This document shows positions 38,495 to 47,465 of a stretch of DNA of 64,000 nt, one piece after another. The translations under genes and the position numbers were made by a program. The notes under the pieces are model-generated. The model made no database searches. It saw only the letters and a list, made by a program, of their open reading frames with translations, and was not told the origin of the DNA. Numbering within the stretch: position 1 is the stretch's first letter; each line of letters opens with the position of its first letter. Source of the DNA: Nocardiopsis listeri (GTDB lineage Bacteria; Actinomycetota; Actinomycetes; Streptosporangiales; Streptosporangiaceae); NCBI RefSeq assembly GCF_020741345.1, contig NZ_DYZD01000053.1, positions 19,723 to 83,722 of the forward strand, read 5' to 3'.

Positions 38495-39808
38495 ATGCCG
38501 GGATCGGTCCCCGACCCGCTGTTCGACGACCTGGCCCGAGGAGCAGGCGGGCGGGCCGCCGCCGCCCACCTGTGCTCCGCGCAGTACGGCAAACACCTGC
38601 TCCTGCTGCGCCGTGTCGTGGACGTCGCCCACGAGACGGGACACCCCGGGGCCGACCGTGCTCGAGACGCCTACGAACTGCTGGCCCGCGCCCAACAGCA
38701 CGCGCCCGATCCGGTAGCGCGGGTGTTGCGCGCCCCCACCGTCGGGGTGTGGGCACGCCGTACCGCCCTGGCCCTGGCCGGTCACCGCACCGAACCCGCC
38801 CGGGTCGGGGTGCTGTCCGCGCTCGCCGCGGCCGCGGCCCTGCGCGCCGGAGTTGACGCCCTCGTCGAGATCCCCTTGGACGGCCCGACCGCTCCACTGC
38901 CCTTCCTGGGGCGCGCTCTGGTCGGCGAGGCGCCCTCCGCGCTGGTGGAGATCGTCGACGGACGGGCCACCATCGGAGTGGCGGGCCGGCCCGAGGTGGA
39001 GGTCCCCGAGGACCCGCACGAGGACGCCCCCGGATGGCACGCCCTGCGACGACTCGCCGCCCAACACCGGGGGCGGCGGCTCGAACTGCTCCTGGACGAC
39101 CAGGACCCGGACCGCATGCCCGGCACCGATCTGGTCGCTCGGCGTCTGGACGCGGAGGAACTGCGTTGGTGGCGGCGTAACCTGCAACAGGCCTGGGAGT
39201 CACTGGTGGACCACCACTGGACCATCGCGGAGGAGACGTCCGCCATCGTCATCACGCTCACCCCCATCACCGCACCGGGCGGCAAGGTGCACACCAGCGC
39301 CACGGCCCGGCACGCCTTCGGGAACCTGGGGCTGTCCCGTCCCATCGGCCCGGTGCCGTTCGCGCTCACCTTCGCGCACGAGGTACAGCACGCCAAGCTC
39401 ACCGCCCTGCTCGACCTGGTCGAACTCACCCTGCCCGAGGACGGGAGTCGCTACTACGCGCCCTGGCGACCCGACCCCCGCCCCGCCTCCGGACTGCTCC
39501 AGGGTGTCTACGCCCATCTGGGCGTGGCCGGGTTCTGGCGTCGACACCGGCATGTCACCGAGGGGGAGGAAGCACGTCGCGCCCACGTGGACTTCGCGCA
39601 CTGGCGCCGCTCCACGGTCGACGCGGCCCGTGCCTTGGCCGACTCGGGGCGGCTCACCACCGAGGGCAAGCGCTTTCTGGCACTGACCGACCACACCCTG
39701 CGGGAGTGGTTGGACGAGCCGGTCCCGGACCCGGCCGAACGCGCCGCGCTGGACGCGGCCCGCCGCCACCTGGACCGGTGGCGCGCCCGCAACGGGACCC
39801 CGGGCTGA
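38495..39808 (+). CDS. HExxH-motif protein of Fxs systems (putative peptide-modifying enzyme)
   Basis: LTFAHEVQHAKLTALLDLVEL; ATG abuts the fxsB TAG in the same frame; AGGAAGGA SD 7 nt upstream. Confidence 0.88.
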   Translation: MPGSVPDPLFDDLARGAGGRAAAAHLCSAQYGKHLLLLRRVVDVAHETGHPGADRARDAYELLARAQQHAPDPVARVLRAPTVGVWARRTALALAGHRTEPARVGVLSALAAAAALRAGVDALVEIPLDGPTAPLPFLGRALVGEAPSALVEIVDGRATIGVAGRPEVEVPEDPHEDAPGWHALRRLAAQHRGRRLELLLDDQDPDRMPGTDLVARRLDAEELRWWRRNLQQAWESLVDHHWTIAEETSAIVITLTPITAPGGKVHTSATARHAFGNLGLSRPIGPVPFALTFAHEVQHAKLTALLDLVELTLPEDGSRYYAPWRPDPRPASGLLQGVYAHLGVAGFWRRHRHVTEGEEARRAHVDFAHWRRSTVDAARALADSGRLTTEGKRFLALTDHTLREWLDEPVPDPAERAALDAARRHLDRWRARNGTPG

Positions 39809-39860
39809 GCCCCGAGGTCCCGCCGACGCACGATTCCTCACAGCGCGTGGTGCGCCGATC

Positions 39861-42416
39861 TCACAGCAGGGGCGGGTCGAAATCTGCGACCAGTCGGCGG
39901 TTCTCCTCGCACGCGCCGGTGAAGGGGTGTTCACGGCCCAGGGCCCGCACATAGGCGTCGTAGGTGTGGTCGGACAGTTCCTTGGCCTCCGTCGACTTCT
40001 TCTCGGCCCGCAGGTCCAACACCAGGTTGGAGGCGCAGGCCAGGCTGCTGGGGTGTTCCTCTCCCACCAACGCGCGGTAGCGGCGCAGTGTCCCTTGGCC
40101 GAGGCGGGCCGCGTTGTCGGTGTCGCCCAACGCGGCCAGGTCGCCGGCCAGGTTGGTGGCGGCGGCCAGTGTGTAGTGGTGGTTGCGGCCCAGGCGAGCC
40201 TCCAAGGCGATCAGCGCGCTCTCGTTCATCGACCTGGCCCGCTCCGGATCGCCCAACAGCCGGTACAGAAGCGCCACGTTGCTGGTGCAGCCGTGCTTGT
40301 AGGGGTGGTCATGGCCATAGGCCTGGGCGTAGCGAACGTCGGTGTCCTCGGCCAGTTCCAGCGCGCCGTCCAGCTCCCCGGTCATCCGCCACAGGTTGGC
40401 CAGGCACATCGCCGCGGCCAGGGTGCTGGGGTGGTGGATACCGTGCAGACGCAGGTAGCGGGAGTGCGCGTCCTGTCCCAGGTCGAGGGCCTCCTCGACC
40501 TCACCGGACAGACGGCGGGCGATGGCCAGGTCCACCTGGGTGCGCAGGGTACGGGGGTCCTCCACCCCCAATTGGTCGCGGCCGTAGGCCAGGGCGTCTT
40601 CACCCAGGTCGCACGCTTCCGTGTAGTCCCCGGACAGACGTACGGCCTGCGCCAGCGCGTTCCAGTAGGCGAGCAGAACGGGCGATCCCCCGGACGGGCC
40701 GACCCGCTTGAACAACATGTAGGAACGTTCGTGCCTGGCCTGGGAGCCACCGAAGTCGCTGGTCAACGCGTGGTCCAGGGCGAGGTTGTTCAGGGCCCGC
40801 AGGGTCGCGGGGTCGTTGGGCCCGAACGCCTCCTCGTACTGGCGCAGTACCTCCTCATCGTGTTCGCGGGCCTTCCAGAAGTCACCGCGGGCACGGTAGT
40901 CGGCGCCGCGCCCGGAGAGCACCGACAGCGTGTCGGAGTGGTTCGCGCCCAGGATCCGCGTCATGGAGGGCAGGATCGCCCGGTTGATGTCCTGGGCCTC
41001 GGTGAACCGTCCCAGATCGCGCAGCCGGTTGGCGTACTTGGCCTGGGCCCGCAGTACGTGCGGGTCCTCGTTGCCCGAGTCGGAGCTCCACTTCTCGATG
41101 AATCCCTGTGCGTGCTCGCTCGCGGTCTCGTAGTTGCCCGAGGTGTACAGGAAGTCGAGCATGTTCAACCCGAACTCCCGTACCTCCGGGATGGTGGACT
41201 CGGCGACCCGGGCCGGACGCATGTGGGAGAGCAACTCCAGGTAGCGGGTCTGGGAGGAGACGTCGGTGAAGTTCTTGGGGGCGGCGGCGCTGAGCAACGA
41301 CCACACCTCCAGGCGGATGTCCTCCTGGGTCTGTTCGTCCAGCTCCTCGCGCACCAGCGCCTGGATCAGCCGGTGCACCTGGACGGTGCGGTTGGAGTTG
41401 TCCAGACGGACCAGCGCGTATCGTCCCAACTGACCGATGGCCTTGCTGAGGCGGATCGGGTCGGACATCAGCTGTGCCATCTCCGGGCGCACCCTGCCCT
41501 CGTCCACGGGGAAGAAGAGGTCGCGTGGGATCGGCTCGGGACCGAAGAAGGCGCAGCACCGCAGGAGTTCCATAGCCTCGGGCAGGTTCTCCTGCAGTTT
41601 GGCCACCGACAACTGCCAGGCGGCCGTCATGGGCTGGGGATATTCGGGCGGCTTGCCCTCCCGGAGCAGGGGCCCGGTCCGTTCCGACAACAACCCCAGG
41701 TACTCCCTGACCGACATCCCGGTCTCGGATTGCAGGGCGCCCGCCTGCTCCAGAGCCAGGGGCAGATGCCCCAGCGCCTCGGCCAGCTCGGTGGCCTCCT
41801 CGCCGCTGATGCCCCGAGGGATGCGCTTTTTGAGGAACTCCACGCTCTCGTGCTCGGCGAAAACGTTCACAGGGACGGTCTCGGCGACCCCGCCCCACCG
41901 GTGGTTGCGCGTGGTGATCAGGACGTGTCCGGGCCCTTGGGGGATGACGTCGTTGAGCTCCTCGGGCTCATCGGCGTTGTCGAAGACGAGCAACCATCGG
42001 GAGTAGGGTTCGCCTTTGCGCAACGCCTCCAGGACCCCGTTGGCGGCCTCCTCCACCCCGGTGACGGCGGGCCCGGGCAGGTCCAGGTGCGGCGCCAGGT
42101 GGGCCAGTGAGGAACGGACCAGGCCGGGCTGGTCGGCCATCACCCACCACACCAGGTCGTACTCGTCCCGGAACCGGTGCGCGTACTCCACCGCCATGAG
42201 GGTCTTGCCCACGCCGCCGTACCCGTGAAGGGTCCGGGGCACCACCGGCTCGGGGGTGGGTACGACCGCGGTCACCTGGCTGAGCAGTCCGGCGCGTAGT
42301 TCGTTGAGCTGGTCGGTGCGTCCGGTGAAGTTCTTGTGGCGCGGTGGAACCCTGCCCCACACCTCCGGGAATCGGCTCCTGCCCTGGCCGGGAAAACGCC
42401 CCTGGGAAGTGGTCAC
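39861..42416 (-). CDS. fxsT: FxSxx-COOH system tetratricopeptide repeat protein (STAND NTPase + TPR)
   Basis: PEVWGRVPPRHKNFTGRTDQLNELRAGL, LHGYGGVGKTLMAVEYAHRF, LLVFDNAD, then TPR repeats LGxxHPxTLxAAxNLA. Confidence 0.9.
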   Translation of the reverse strand: MTTSQGRFPGQGRSRFPEVWGRVPPRHKNFTGRTDQLNELRAGLLSQVTAVVPTPEPVVPRTLHGYGGVGKTLMAVEYAHRFRDEYDLVWWVMADQPGLVRSSLAHLAPHLDLPGPAVTGVEEAANGVLEALRKGEPYSRWLLVFDNADEPEELNDVIPQGPGHVLITTRNHRWGGVAETVPVNVFAEHESVEFLKKRIPRGISGEEATELAEALGHLPLALEQAGALQSETGMSVREYLGLLSERTGPLLREGKPPEYPQPMTAAWQLSVAKLQENLPEAMELLRCCAFFGPEPIPRDLFFPVDEGRVRPEMAQLMSDPIRLSKAIGQLGRYALVRLDNSNRTVQVHRLIQALVREELDEQTQEDIRLEVWSLLSAAAPKNFTDVSSQTRYLELLSHMRPARVAESTIPEVREFGLNMLDFLYTSGNYETASEHAQGFIEKWSSDSGNEDPHVLRAQAKYANRLRDLGRFTEAQDINRAILPSMTRILGANHSDTLSVLSGRGADYRARGDFWKAREHDEEVLRQYEEAFGPNDPATLRALNNLALDHALTSDFGGSQARHERSYMLFKRVGPSGGSPVLLAYWNALAQAVRLSGDYTEACDLGEDALAYGRDQLGVEDPRTLRTQVDLAIARRLSGEVEEALDLGQDAHSRYLRLHGIHHPSTLAAAMCLANLWRMTGELDGALELAEDTDVRYAQAYGHDHPYKHGCTSNVALLYRLLGDPERARSMNESALIALEARLGRNHHYTLAAATNLAGDLAALGDTDNAARLGQGTLRRYRALVGEEHPSSLACASNLVLDLRAEKKSTEAKELSDHTYDAYVRALGREHPFTGACEENRRLVADFDPPLL

Positions 42417-42606
42417 TCGGTTTCCTCCGTTTTCACATAGGCCTCACCAGGTTCCCTATTTCTCGCCCTGTGGAAAAGCCCTGGTGTTGTGTTGTGTCGT
42501 TGGAAGTCGTTCGGGAATCATGTGCGAAAACTCAGCGTAGGCGATGATGTTAGCCGGCGACAGGTGTGTGGTAAGAACTCCCTACGACAACCGGTTCGAA
42601 TGATCA

Positions 42607-42643
42607 CGTGAAAGGGCGGTACCCACCGTCCTTTCACGGTGGG
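42607..42643 (+). promoter_or_regulatory. Two overlapping, mutually exclusive hairpins upstream of the precursor ORF
   Basis: CGTGAAAGG(42607-42615)/CCTTTCACG(42630-42638) versus CCCACCGT(42622-42629)/ACGGTGGG(42636-42643). Confidence 0.5.
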
Positions 42644-42675
42644 CTGTCGAAAGGCGGCGACACGGAGGGAAGGAC

Positions 42676-42849
42676 ATGGCGGAACACGAGTTCGGCGGCG
42701 GCACCGCCCTGGTCGACGTCGGCGGGCTGTCCCTGCACGACCTCGACGGAATCGGGGGTTCGGTGATCGCGGAGGCCCTGCGCTCGGTACTCGACCCGAG
42801 GGAGGCCGGCGCCGAGGTGGTCGCCGGGTTCGTCAACGACCCCGAATGA
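42676..42849 (+). CDS. fxsA: FxsA-like RiPP precursor peptide, 57 aa (not in supplied ORF track)
   Basis: MAEHEFGGGTALVDVGGLSLHDLDGIGGSVIAEALRSVLDPREAGAEVVAGFVNDPE*; GGAGGGAAGG SD; leader resembles Fxs precursors; divergent from fxsT. Confidence 0.8.
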   Translation: MAEHEFGGGTALVDVGGLSLHDLDGIGGSVIAEALRSVLDPREAGAEVVAGFVNDPE

Positions 42850-43101
42850 GAAAACGGGATGTCGATCGCGGGCTCGGACACCATCCGTGCCCGTTGTCGT
42901 CACCCGTTCGACAACCATGATTATGTCGCGCTCGTGTTGGGCAAGTTCTCCAGAGAAGCGCGGACACGTTCCATGTTCGGATGCAGCCTGAAAGCCACAG
43001 GAATATCTCCGGGGCTCGAAAGGGTGCCTGGTTCGTGACACTATGGACAGCGCTGTTTCGCGCCAGAACCGTCCTTGTTCTCGCCGGCCGGGAGCCGTTC
43101 C

Positions 43102-44808
43102 ATGACACGAGCCGTCCTCGGGCGCGCACACGGTCCCTTCGTCGGGCTGCGCCCCTATCTCGCCCGGGACCGCCCGCTCTTCTTCGGCCGAGACGAGGAG
43201 ACCGAAGCGGTGGTGCGGGCCTGGACCGGGCATCGCCTCACGGTGCTGCACGGCGACAGTGGCGTCGGCAAGACCTCCTTGGTGCGGGCCGGTGCGGCCC
43301 CCGCCCTGGCCGACCAGGGGCACACGGTGCTGCCCACCGGGGACCTGTGCTTCGACCCCGTTTTCCCCTCCGCGGTGCTGCCCGCCCAAAACCCCTACAC
43401 CCGGGCCCTATTGGCGGTGTGGAGCCCGGAGGAGTTCCCCACCCACGTCCCGGGCACCTCGCTCGTCGACTTCCTGCGCGCCCGAACCGGAACCGACCGC
43501 TACGGCCGTTCCCGCCCGGTGTTCGCCGTAGTGGACCAGACCGAACTCCTCCTGCGTCGCTCGCCCGTACCCGAGCGGTGGCGCAAGGACTTCCTGGAGG
43601 AACTCTTCGGGGCCCTGGAAGTCCGTGAGGACCTGCGTCTGCTGGTGACCGTGCGCAGCGGCCACCTCGACGAAATGCGCCGACTCGTCGACAAGCGCGA
43701 GGTCGAACACGCGGAGGTCGCGCTGGGACCCTTCGCCCCGGACACCGCCCGGTCCGTTGTGGCGGGCTGCCTGGCCACGGTGGGATCACGCATCGGGCCG
43801 GTGGAACCCGGGCGACTGGTGGAGGAGACGCGCACCGTTCGTACCCCCGACGGGCGCCCCGACCACCGCACCAGGAACGTCGAGCCGGCGCTCGTACAGT
43901 TACTGGGGCTCACCCTGTGGGAGGAGACGGCCGAGGAACAGACCACCCTCGTCCCCGAAGACGACACCGAGATCGACCGCGCCCTCACCGAACGTCTGGC
44001 CGGGCTCCTGGAGGAGTCGGCGGCCGAACATCTGGTCCCACCCGATGTCCCACAGTCCTGGCTGCGCCGACTCGTGGTCTCCGGGGATCGAGGACCGACC
44101 GGGCCCTCGCCCCTCGACCCCAACGGCCCCCTGACCCCCGGGATCGTCCACACGTTGGAGGACCGTCGACTGGTCACCACCCATACCGAGGGCACCACCT
44201 GGGTCCTGCGCCATCCTCGTCTCGCCCGCCCCCTCATGGGCCTGGCCATGTCTCCCTACGCTCGCCAGATGCGCGCCTGGGGTGAGGGGGAGCGGCTGAG
44301 TGTGGCGATCGGGGCGCGCACCCGAGGGGAATTCGTTCTGGCCGCCGAACACTCCGCGCAGGCCCTGCGGTCCCGACCCGCACCCGGCCCAGGGGCTCAC
44401 GCTCTTTTCACCACCCTGTCGGCCGACCTGGCCTTCGAACGGGGCGAGGTTCGGGCCGCGGCCGAGTACTACGCCGAGGCGGCCCGAATCCGGGAGTCCG
44501 TCGGCGAGGGCGCGGCGGTGCTCCGCCTTCTGGTGGCCGAGGCGCGCAGCCGGCTCCTTTGCGGTGAACGCGCGAGCGCCCTGACCCTGATCTCCGCGAT
44601 CACCGGCCGTATACACGGAGACCCCAGTCTGCGGGCGGGTATCGGCCAGGTGCTCTGGCTGGCGGGACAGCCGGAGGCCGCCCTGGACGAGTTGGAGGGC
44701 GCCTTGCGGGGCGGAGGTGGTGTCTCCGAGGCACGGCGCACACGCGAGGAGATCCGAGACGTCGAGGCCAAGGAACGAACCCCCCTGCAACACAGATGGA
44801 GAGGGTGA
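43102..44808 (+). CDS. nSTAND1-like NTPase
   Basis: PFVGLRPYLARDRPLFFGRDEETEAVVRAW, VLHGDSGVGKTSLVRAGAAPAL (P-loop), RPVFAVVDQTELLLRR (Walker B region). Confidence 0.88.
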   Translation: MTRAVLGRAHGPFVGLRPYLARDRPLFFGRDEETEAVVRAWTGHRLTVLHGDSGVGKTSLVRAGAAPALADQGHTVLPTGDLCFDPVFPSAVLPAQNPYTRALLAVWSPEEFPTHVPGTSLVDFLRARTGTDRYGRSRPVFAVVDQTELLLRRSPVPERWRKDFLEELFGALEVREDLRLLVTVRSGHLDEMRRLVDKREVEHAEVALGPFAPDTARSVVAGCLATVGSRIGPVEPGRLVEETRTVRTPDGRPDHRTRNVEPALVQLLGLTLWEETAEEQTTLVPEDDTEIDRALTERLAGLLEESAAEHLVPPDVPQSWLRRLVVSGDRGPTGPSPLDPNGPLTPGIVHTLEDRRLVTTHTEGTTWVLRHPRLARPLMGLAMSPYARQMRAWGEGERLSVAIGARTRGEFVLAAEHSAQALRSRPAPGPGAHALFTTLSADLAFERGEVRAAAEYYAEAARIRESVGEGAAVLRLLVAEARSRLLCGERASALTLISAITGRIHGDPSLRAGIGQVLWLAGQPEAALDELEGALRGGGGVSEARRTREEIRDVEAKERTPLQHRWRG

Positions 44809-44811
44809 GCA

Positions 44812-45381
44812 GTGGATCCGACCGTTCTGGTGGCGCTGATCACCGGTGTGGTGACGGCGACCAGCACCCTGGGGGCCACGGCCCTGGCCGCCTGGCGTGC
44901 CGAGACGGTGGAGCGATGGCGAGCCGAGCACAATCTGATGTTGGAGCGGGAAAGACGGGCGAACGAACGCGAACGCTCCCGCGTTCGGCAGGTCCGGCAA
45001 CGCCTGGAGGACGTTCGCCACGGGGTCCACCGGCTCGACCAGAGCATGCGGCAGATCGGTGCGCTGCGCAGACTCGGACCTCCGGGGGAGGGCGGAAACG
45101 ACCTGGCCGAGGAGGTGCGCGAGTGCCGAGGACACCTGTACGAGGCGGTGATCGCCGTCGAACGTGTACGCGACCTGCTACCGACCAGCGAGCAGGGGGC
45201 GGTCGACAGACTCAGGGACGCGGTGGATCGGACGCTGGGCCACGTCCAGGTACGGCCGGATCCGGGCGGGGGAGCGGAGCCGGTTCACCGCGAACTGATG
45301 GAGGGGCTTCGGGAACTCGCGGAGGTGTTCGGGCGGGGCGGGCACGACCTGGTACCCGCCGCGCCTGAGGAACCAGCGTGA
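44812..45381 (+). CDS. N-terminal TM plus coiled-coil protein
   Basis: VALITGVVTATSTLGATALAAW then charged heptad-like helix; GTG start 3 nt after the upstream stop. Confidence 0.7.
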   Translation: MDPTVLVALITGVVTATSTLGATALAAWRAETVERWRAEHNLMLERERRANERERSRVRQVRQRLEDVRHGVHRLDQSMRQIGALRRLGPPGEGGNDLAEEVRECRGHLYEAVIAVERVRDLLPTSEQGAVDRLRDAVDRTLGHVQVRPDPGGGAEPVHRELMEGLRELAEVFGRGGHDLVPAAPEEPA

Positions 45382-46630
45382 CGGTCAACGCGACGGCCCC
45401 GGCGATGGCCACCACCAGGAGCAGGGTGGTGGGCACGCCCAGGTGCTCCAATGTGTAACCCCCCGCCAACAGCCCCAGGGGCAGGGCGGCACCGGTGAGG
45501 AACCGCAGGGTTCCGGTGAGCCGGCCCAGCATCCGGGAGGGGACGTGGGCGGTGTGGTAGGTGGTCACGGTGACGTTCATGTGCGCGCCGACGAACCCGA
45601 TCCCGCCCCAGATCAGCGGCAGGACCACCGCCGTCCAGCCGGGGCCGGCCCGGTCGGCGCTCAGCAGTACCACGGTCAGCAGCAGCCACGCCCACGTGCA
45701 CGCCCGCACCATGCGGGCAGGATCCAGCCGACGGACCAGGTACGGGGCGGCGATGGCGCCGAGAAGGCCGCCCGCCCCGGTGGCGGCCAGCACCAGCCCC
45801 AGAACGAAGGGTGAGATGCCCTCTTGGCTGGTCATCAACATGATCACCAGCCACACCACCTGGAACAGGGCGTTGGTGACCGTGCACACCACCAGTGAGA
45901 GCAGGAGGAAACGGTCACCGCGCACCAGGACGAATCCCCCGGCGAGTTCGCGGGCCAACCCGGCGACCCTGGATCCGCGTCGGTGATCCCGGTGGTCTCG
46001 CGTCGGGGCGCTGCGTCGGCGCATGGGGGGAAGGAGCAGCGTGGCCCACAACGACAGCAGGCACACCAGGACGTCGAACAACGCGGGTAGCCCATGCGCC
46101 AGCCCGTACAGGGCCCCGCCCAAAGGACGCCCGAGCATCTGGGTGGCGTCGTTGCGAGCCTCGTTCTTGGCGGCGGCCCCGGCCAACTCCTCGTGAGGGA
46201 CAAGACGGGGGACGGCGGCCGCGCCCGCGGTGGAGTGCAGGGTTCCGCACACCCCGTGCAGGGCCGAGGCGAGGGCGAGGATCGCCACGGGGGCGTCCAG
46301 TACCAGGACGGGGACGACGAACAGCGCCACGCACAGGATGCGACCGAGGAGGCCGACGACCATGACGCTGCGGGGATCGTGTCGGTCGACCACCAACCCG
46401 ACCGGGATGTGCAGCAGGGTCCGTGGAACCATCCCCGCCGCCGCGATCCATCCGGCCAGGGAGGGGGAGCCCGTGTGGAACAGAGCCAAGAGCGGGATGG
46501 CCAACCCGAACGTCATGGTGCCGAGGCCGGACAGGGCCACTCCGCTCCACAACAGGGCGAAATGGTGACGCCAACCGGCGCCCGCCCGTGGCGGAACGGT
46601 CTCCCCATTGAGTTGGTCTGTGCTGGACAT
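45212..46630 (-). CDS. MFS transporter
   Basis: 12-TM-like profile, GLVVDRHDPRSVMVVG loop, LGRPLGGALYG. Confidence 0.9.
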   Translation of the reverse strand: MSSTDQLNGETVPPRAGAGWRHHFALLWSGVALSGLGTMTFGLAIPLLALFHTGSPSLAGWIAAAGMVPRTLLHIPVGLVVDRHDPRSVMVVGLLGRILCVALFVVPVLVLDAPVAILALASALHGVCGTLHSTAGAAAVPRLVPHEELAGAAAKNEARNDATQMLGRPLGGALYGLAHGLPALFDVLVCLLSLWATLLLPPMRRRSAPTRDHRDHRRGSRVAGLARELAGGFVLVRGDRFLLLSLVVCTVTNALFQVVWLVIMLMTSQEGISPFVLGLVLAATGAGGLLGAIAAPYLVRRLDPARMVRACTWAWLLLTVVLLSADRAGPGWTAVVLPLIWGGIGFVGAHMNVTVTTYHTAHVPSRMLGRLTGTLRFLTGAALPLGLLAGGYTLEHLGVPTTLLLVVAIAGAVALTVTLVPQARRVPGRARPARTPPRVPEAPPSVRGEPAPLPRPDPAVPGRGPASDPPRP

Positions 46631-46969
46631 CGCTATCCGTGCCGGTGGTTGAACGGTGTGGCCCAAAAGGTCCGAAAAGGACGTTCAGGTGATAAACGCA
46701 AATTCGGAACGTGCTGTGTGGTCGGGCCTGTGGTGCCCCGGTCGCGTGATCGACGCCGTTCTCCAAGACAGCGATCATCGTAGCGGGAAAGAATTCACCT
46801 TGCCCGTGGTTGTAGAACGTGTGGCGCCGAGTGGCAAGGGGGGAATCGTGATGTGTCGACTTTTTCCCGCGTTTTTGATTCAGTTCGGTCCGAACGTGGA
46901 TTCGGTCGGTTGACCTCAACGAGGGTCGAGGTCCTAGCCTCGTCCGGTGAACCGAAATGAAGGAGAGAC

Positions 46970-47419
46970 GTGACCGGCGAGGACAGCCCGAACCCGGCCC
47001 CCACCCCCCGAGGCGTCCTGCGACGCTTGGCGGGCGACCGCAACGTCTGGCTGTGCAGCCTGCGCGCGGACGGTTCGCCGCACCTGGTGCCCGTGTGGTT
47101 CGTCCACCTGCGCGAACGCTGGTGGATCGGGGCCTCGACGCACTCGGTCAAAGTCCGCAACGCGCTGCGCGACCCCAGGGTGAGTCTGGCTCTGGAGGAT
47201 GGCGACCACCCCGTCGTGGCCCAGGGCCTGGCGACCGTGCGTGAGGACTTCCCCGACGACGTGCTCGCCGCCTTCGAGGACCGCTACGGCTGGGATCCCC
47301 GCACGCCCTATGGATCCGACCCACACCGTTCCCTGTTGGAGATCGGCGTCACCCGTTGGCTGATGGCCGGGGCCGCCCCCGAGAGCACTCCGTCCGGGAC
47401 GGCGCCGGGCACCTCCTGA
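46970..47419 (+). CDS. Pyridoxamine 5'-phosphate oxidase/F420-type flavoprotein
   Basis: VWLCSLRADGSPHLVPVWFVHLRERWWIGAS...RNALRDPRVSLALEDG. Confidence 0.85.
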   Translation: MTGEDSPNPAPTPRGVLRRLAGDRNVWLCSLRADGSPHLVPVWFVHLRERWWIGASTHSVKVRNALRDPRVSLALEDGDHPVVAQGLATVREDFPDDVLAAFEDRYGWDPRTPYGSDPHRSLLEIGVTRWLMAGAAPESTPSGTAPGTS

Positions 47420-47465
47420 ACTCCGACAGGCCCCTGCCGAACCCGGATTCGAATCCGGATCGGGT

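Noticed and set aside
38138-39187. 349-aa minus-strand ORF across the fxsB/HExxH boundary
   Set aside because: Antisense to two motif-bearing genes; no domain recognised.
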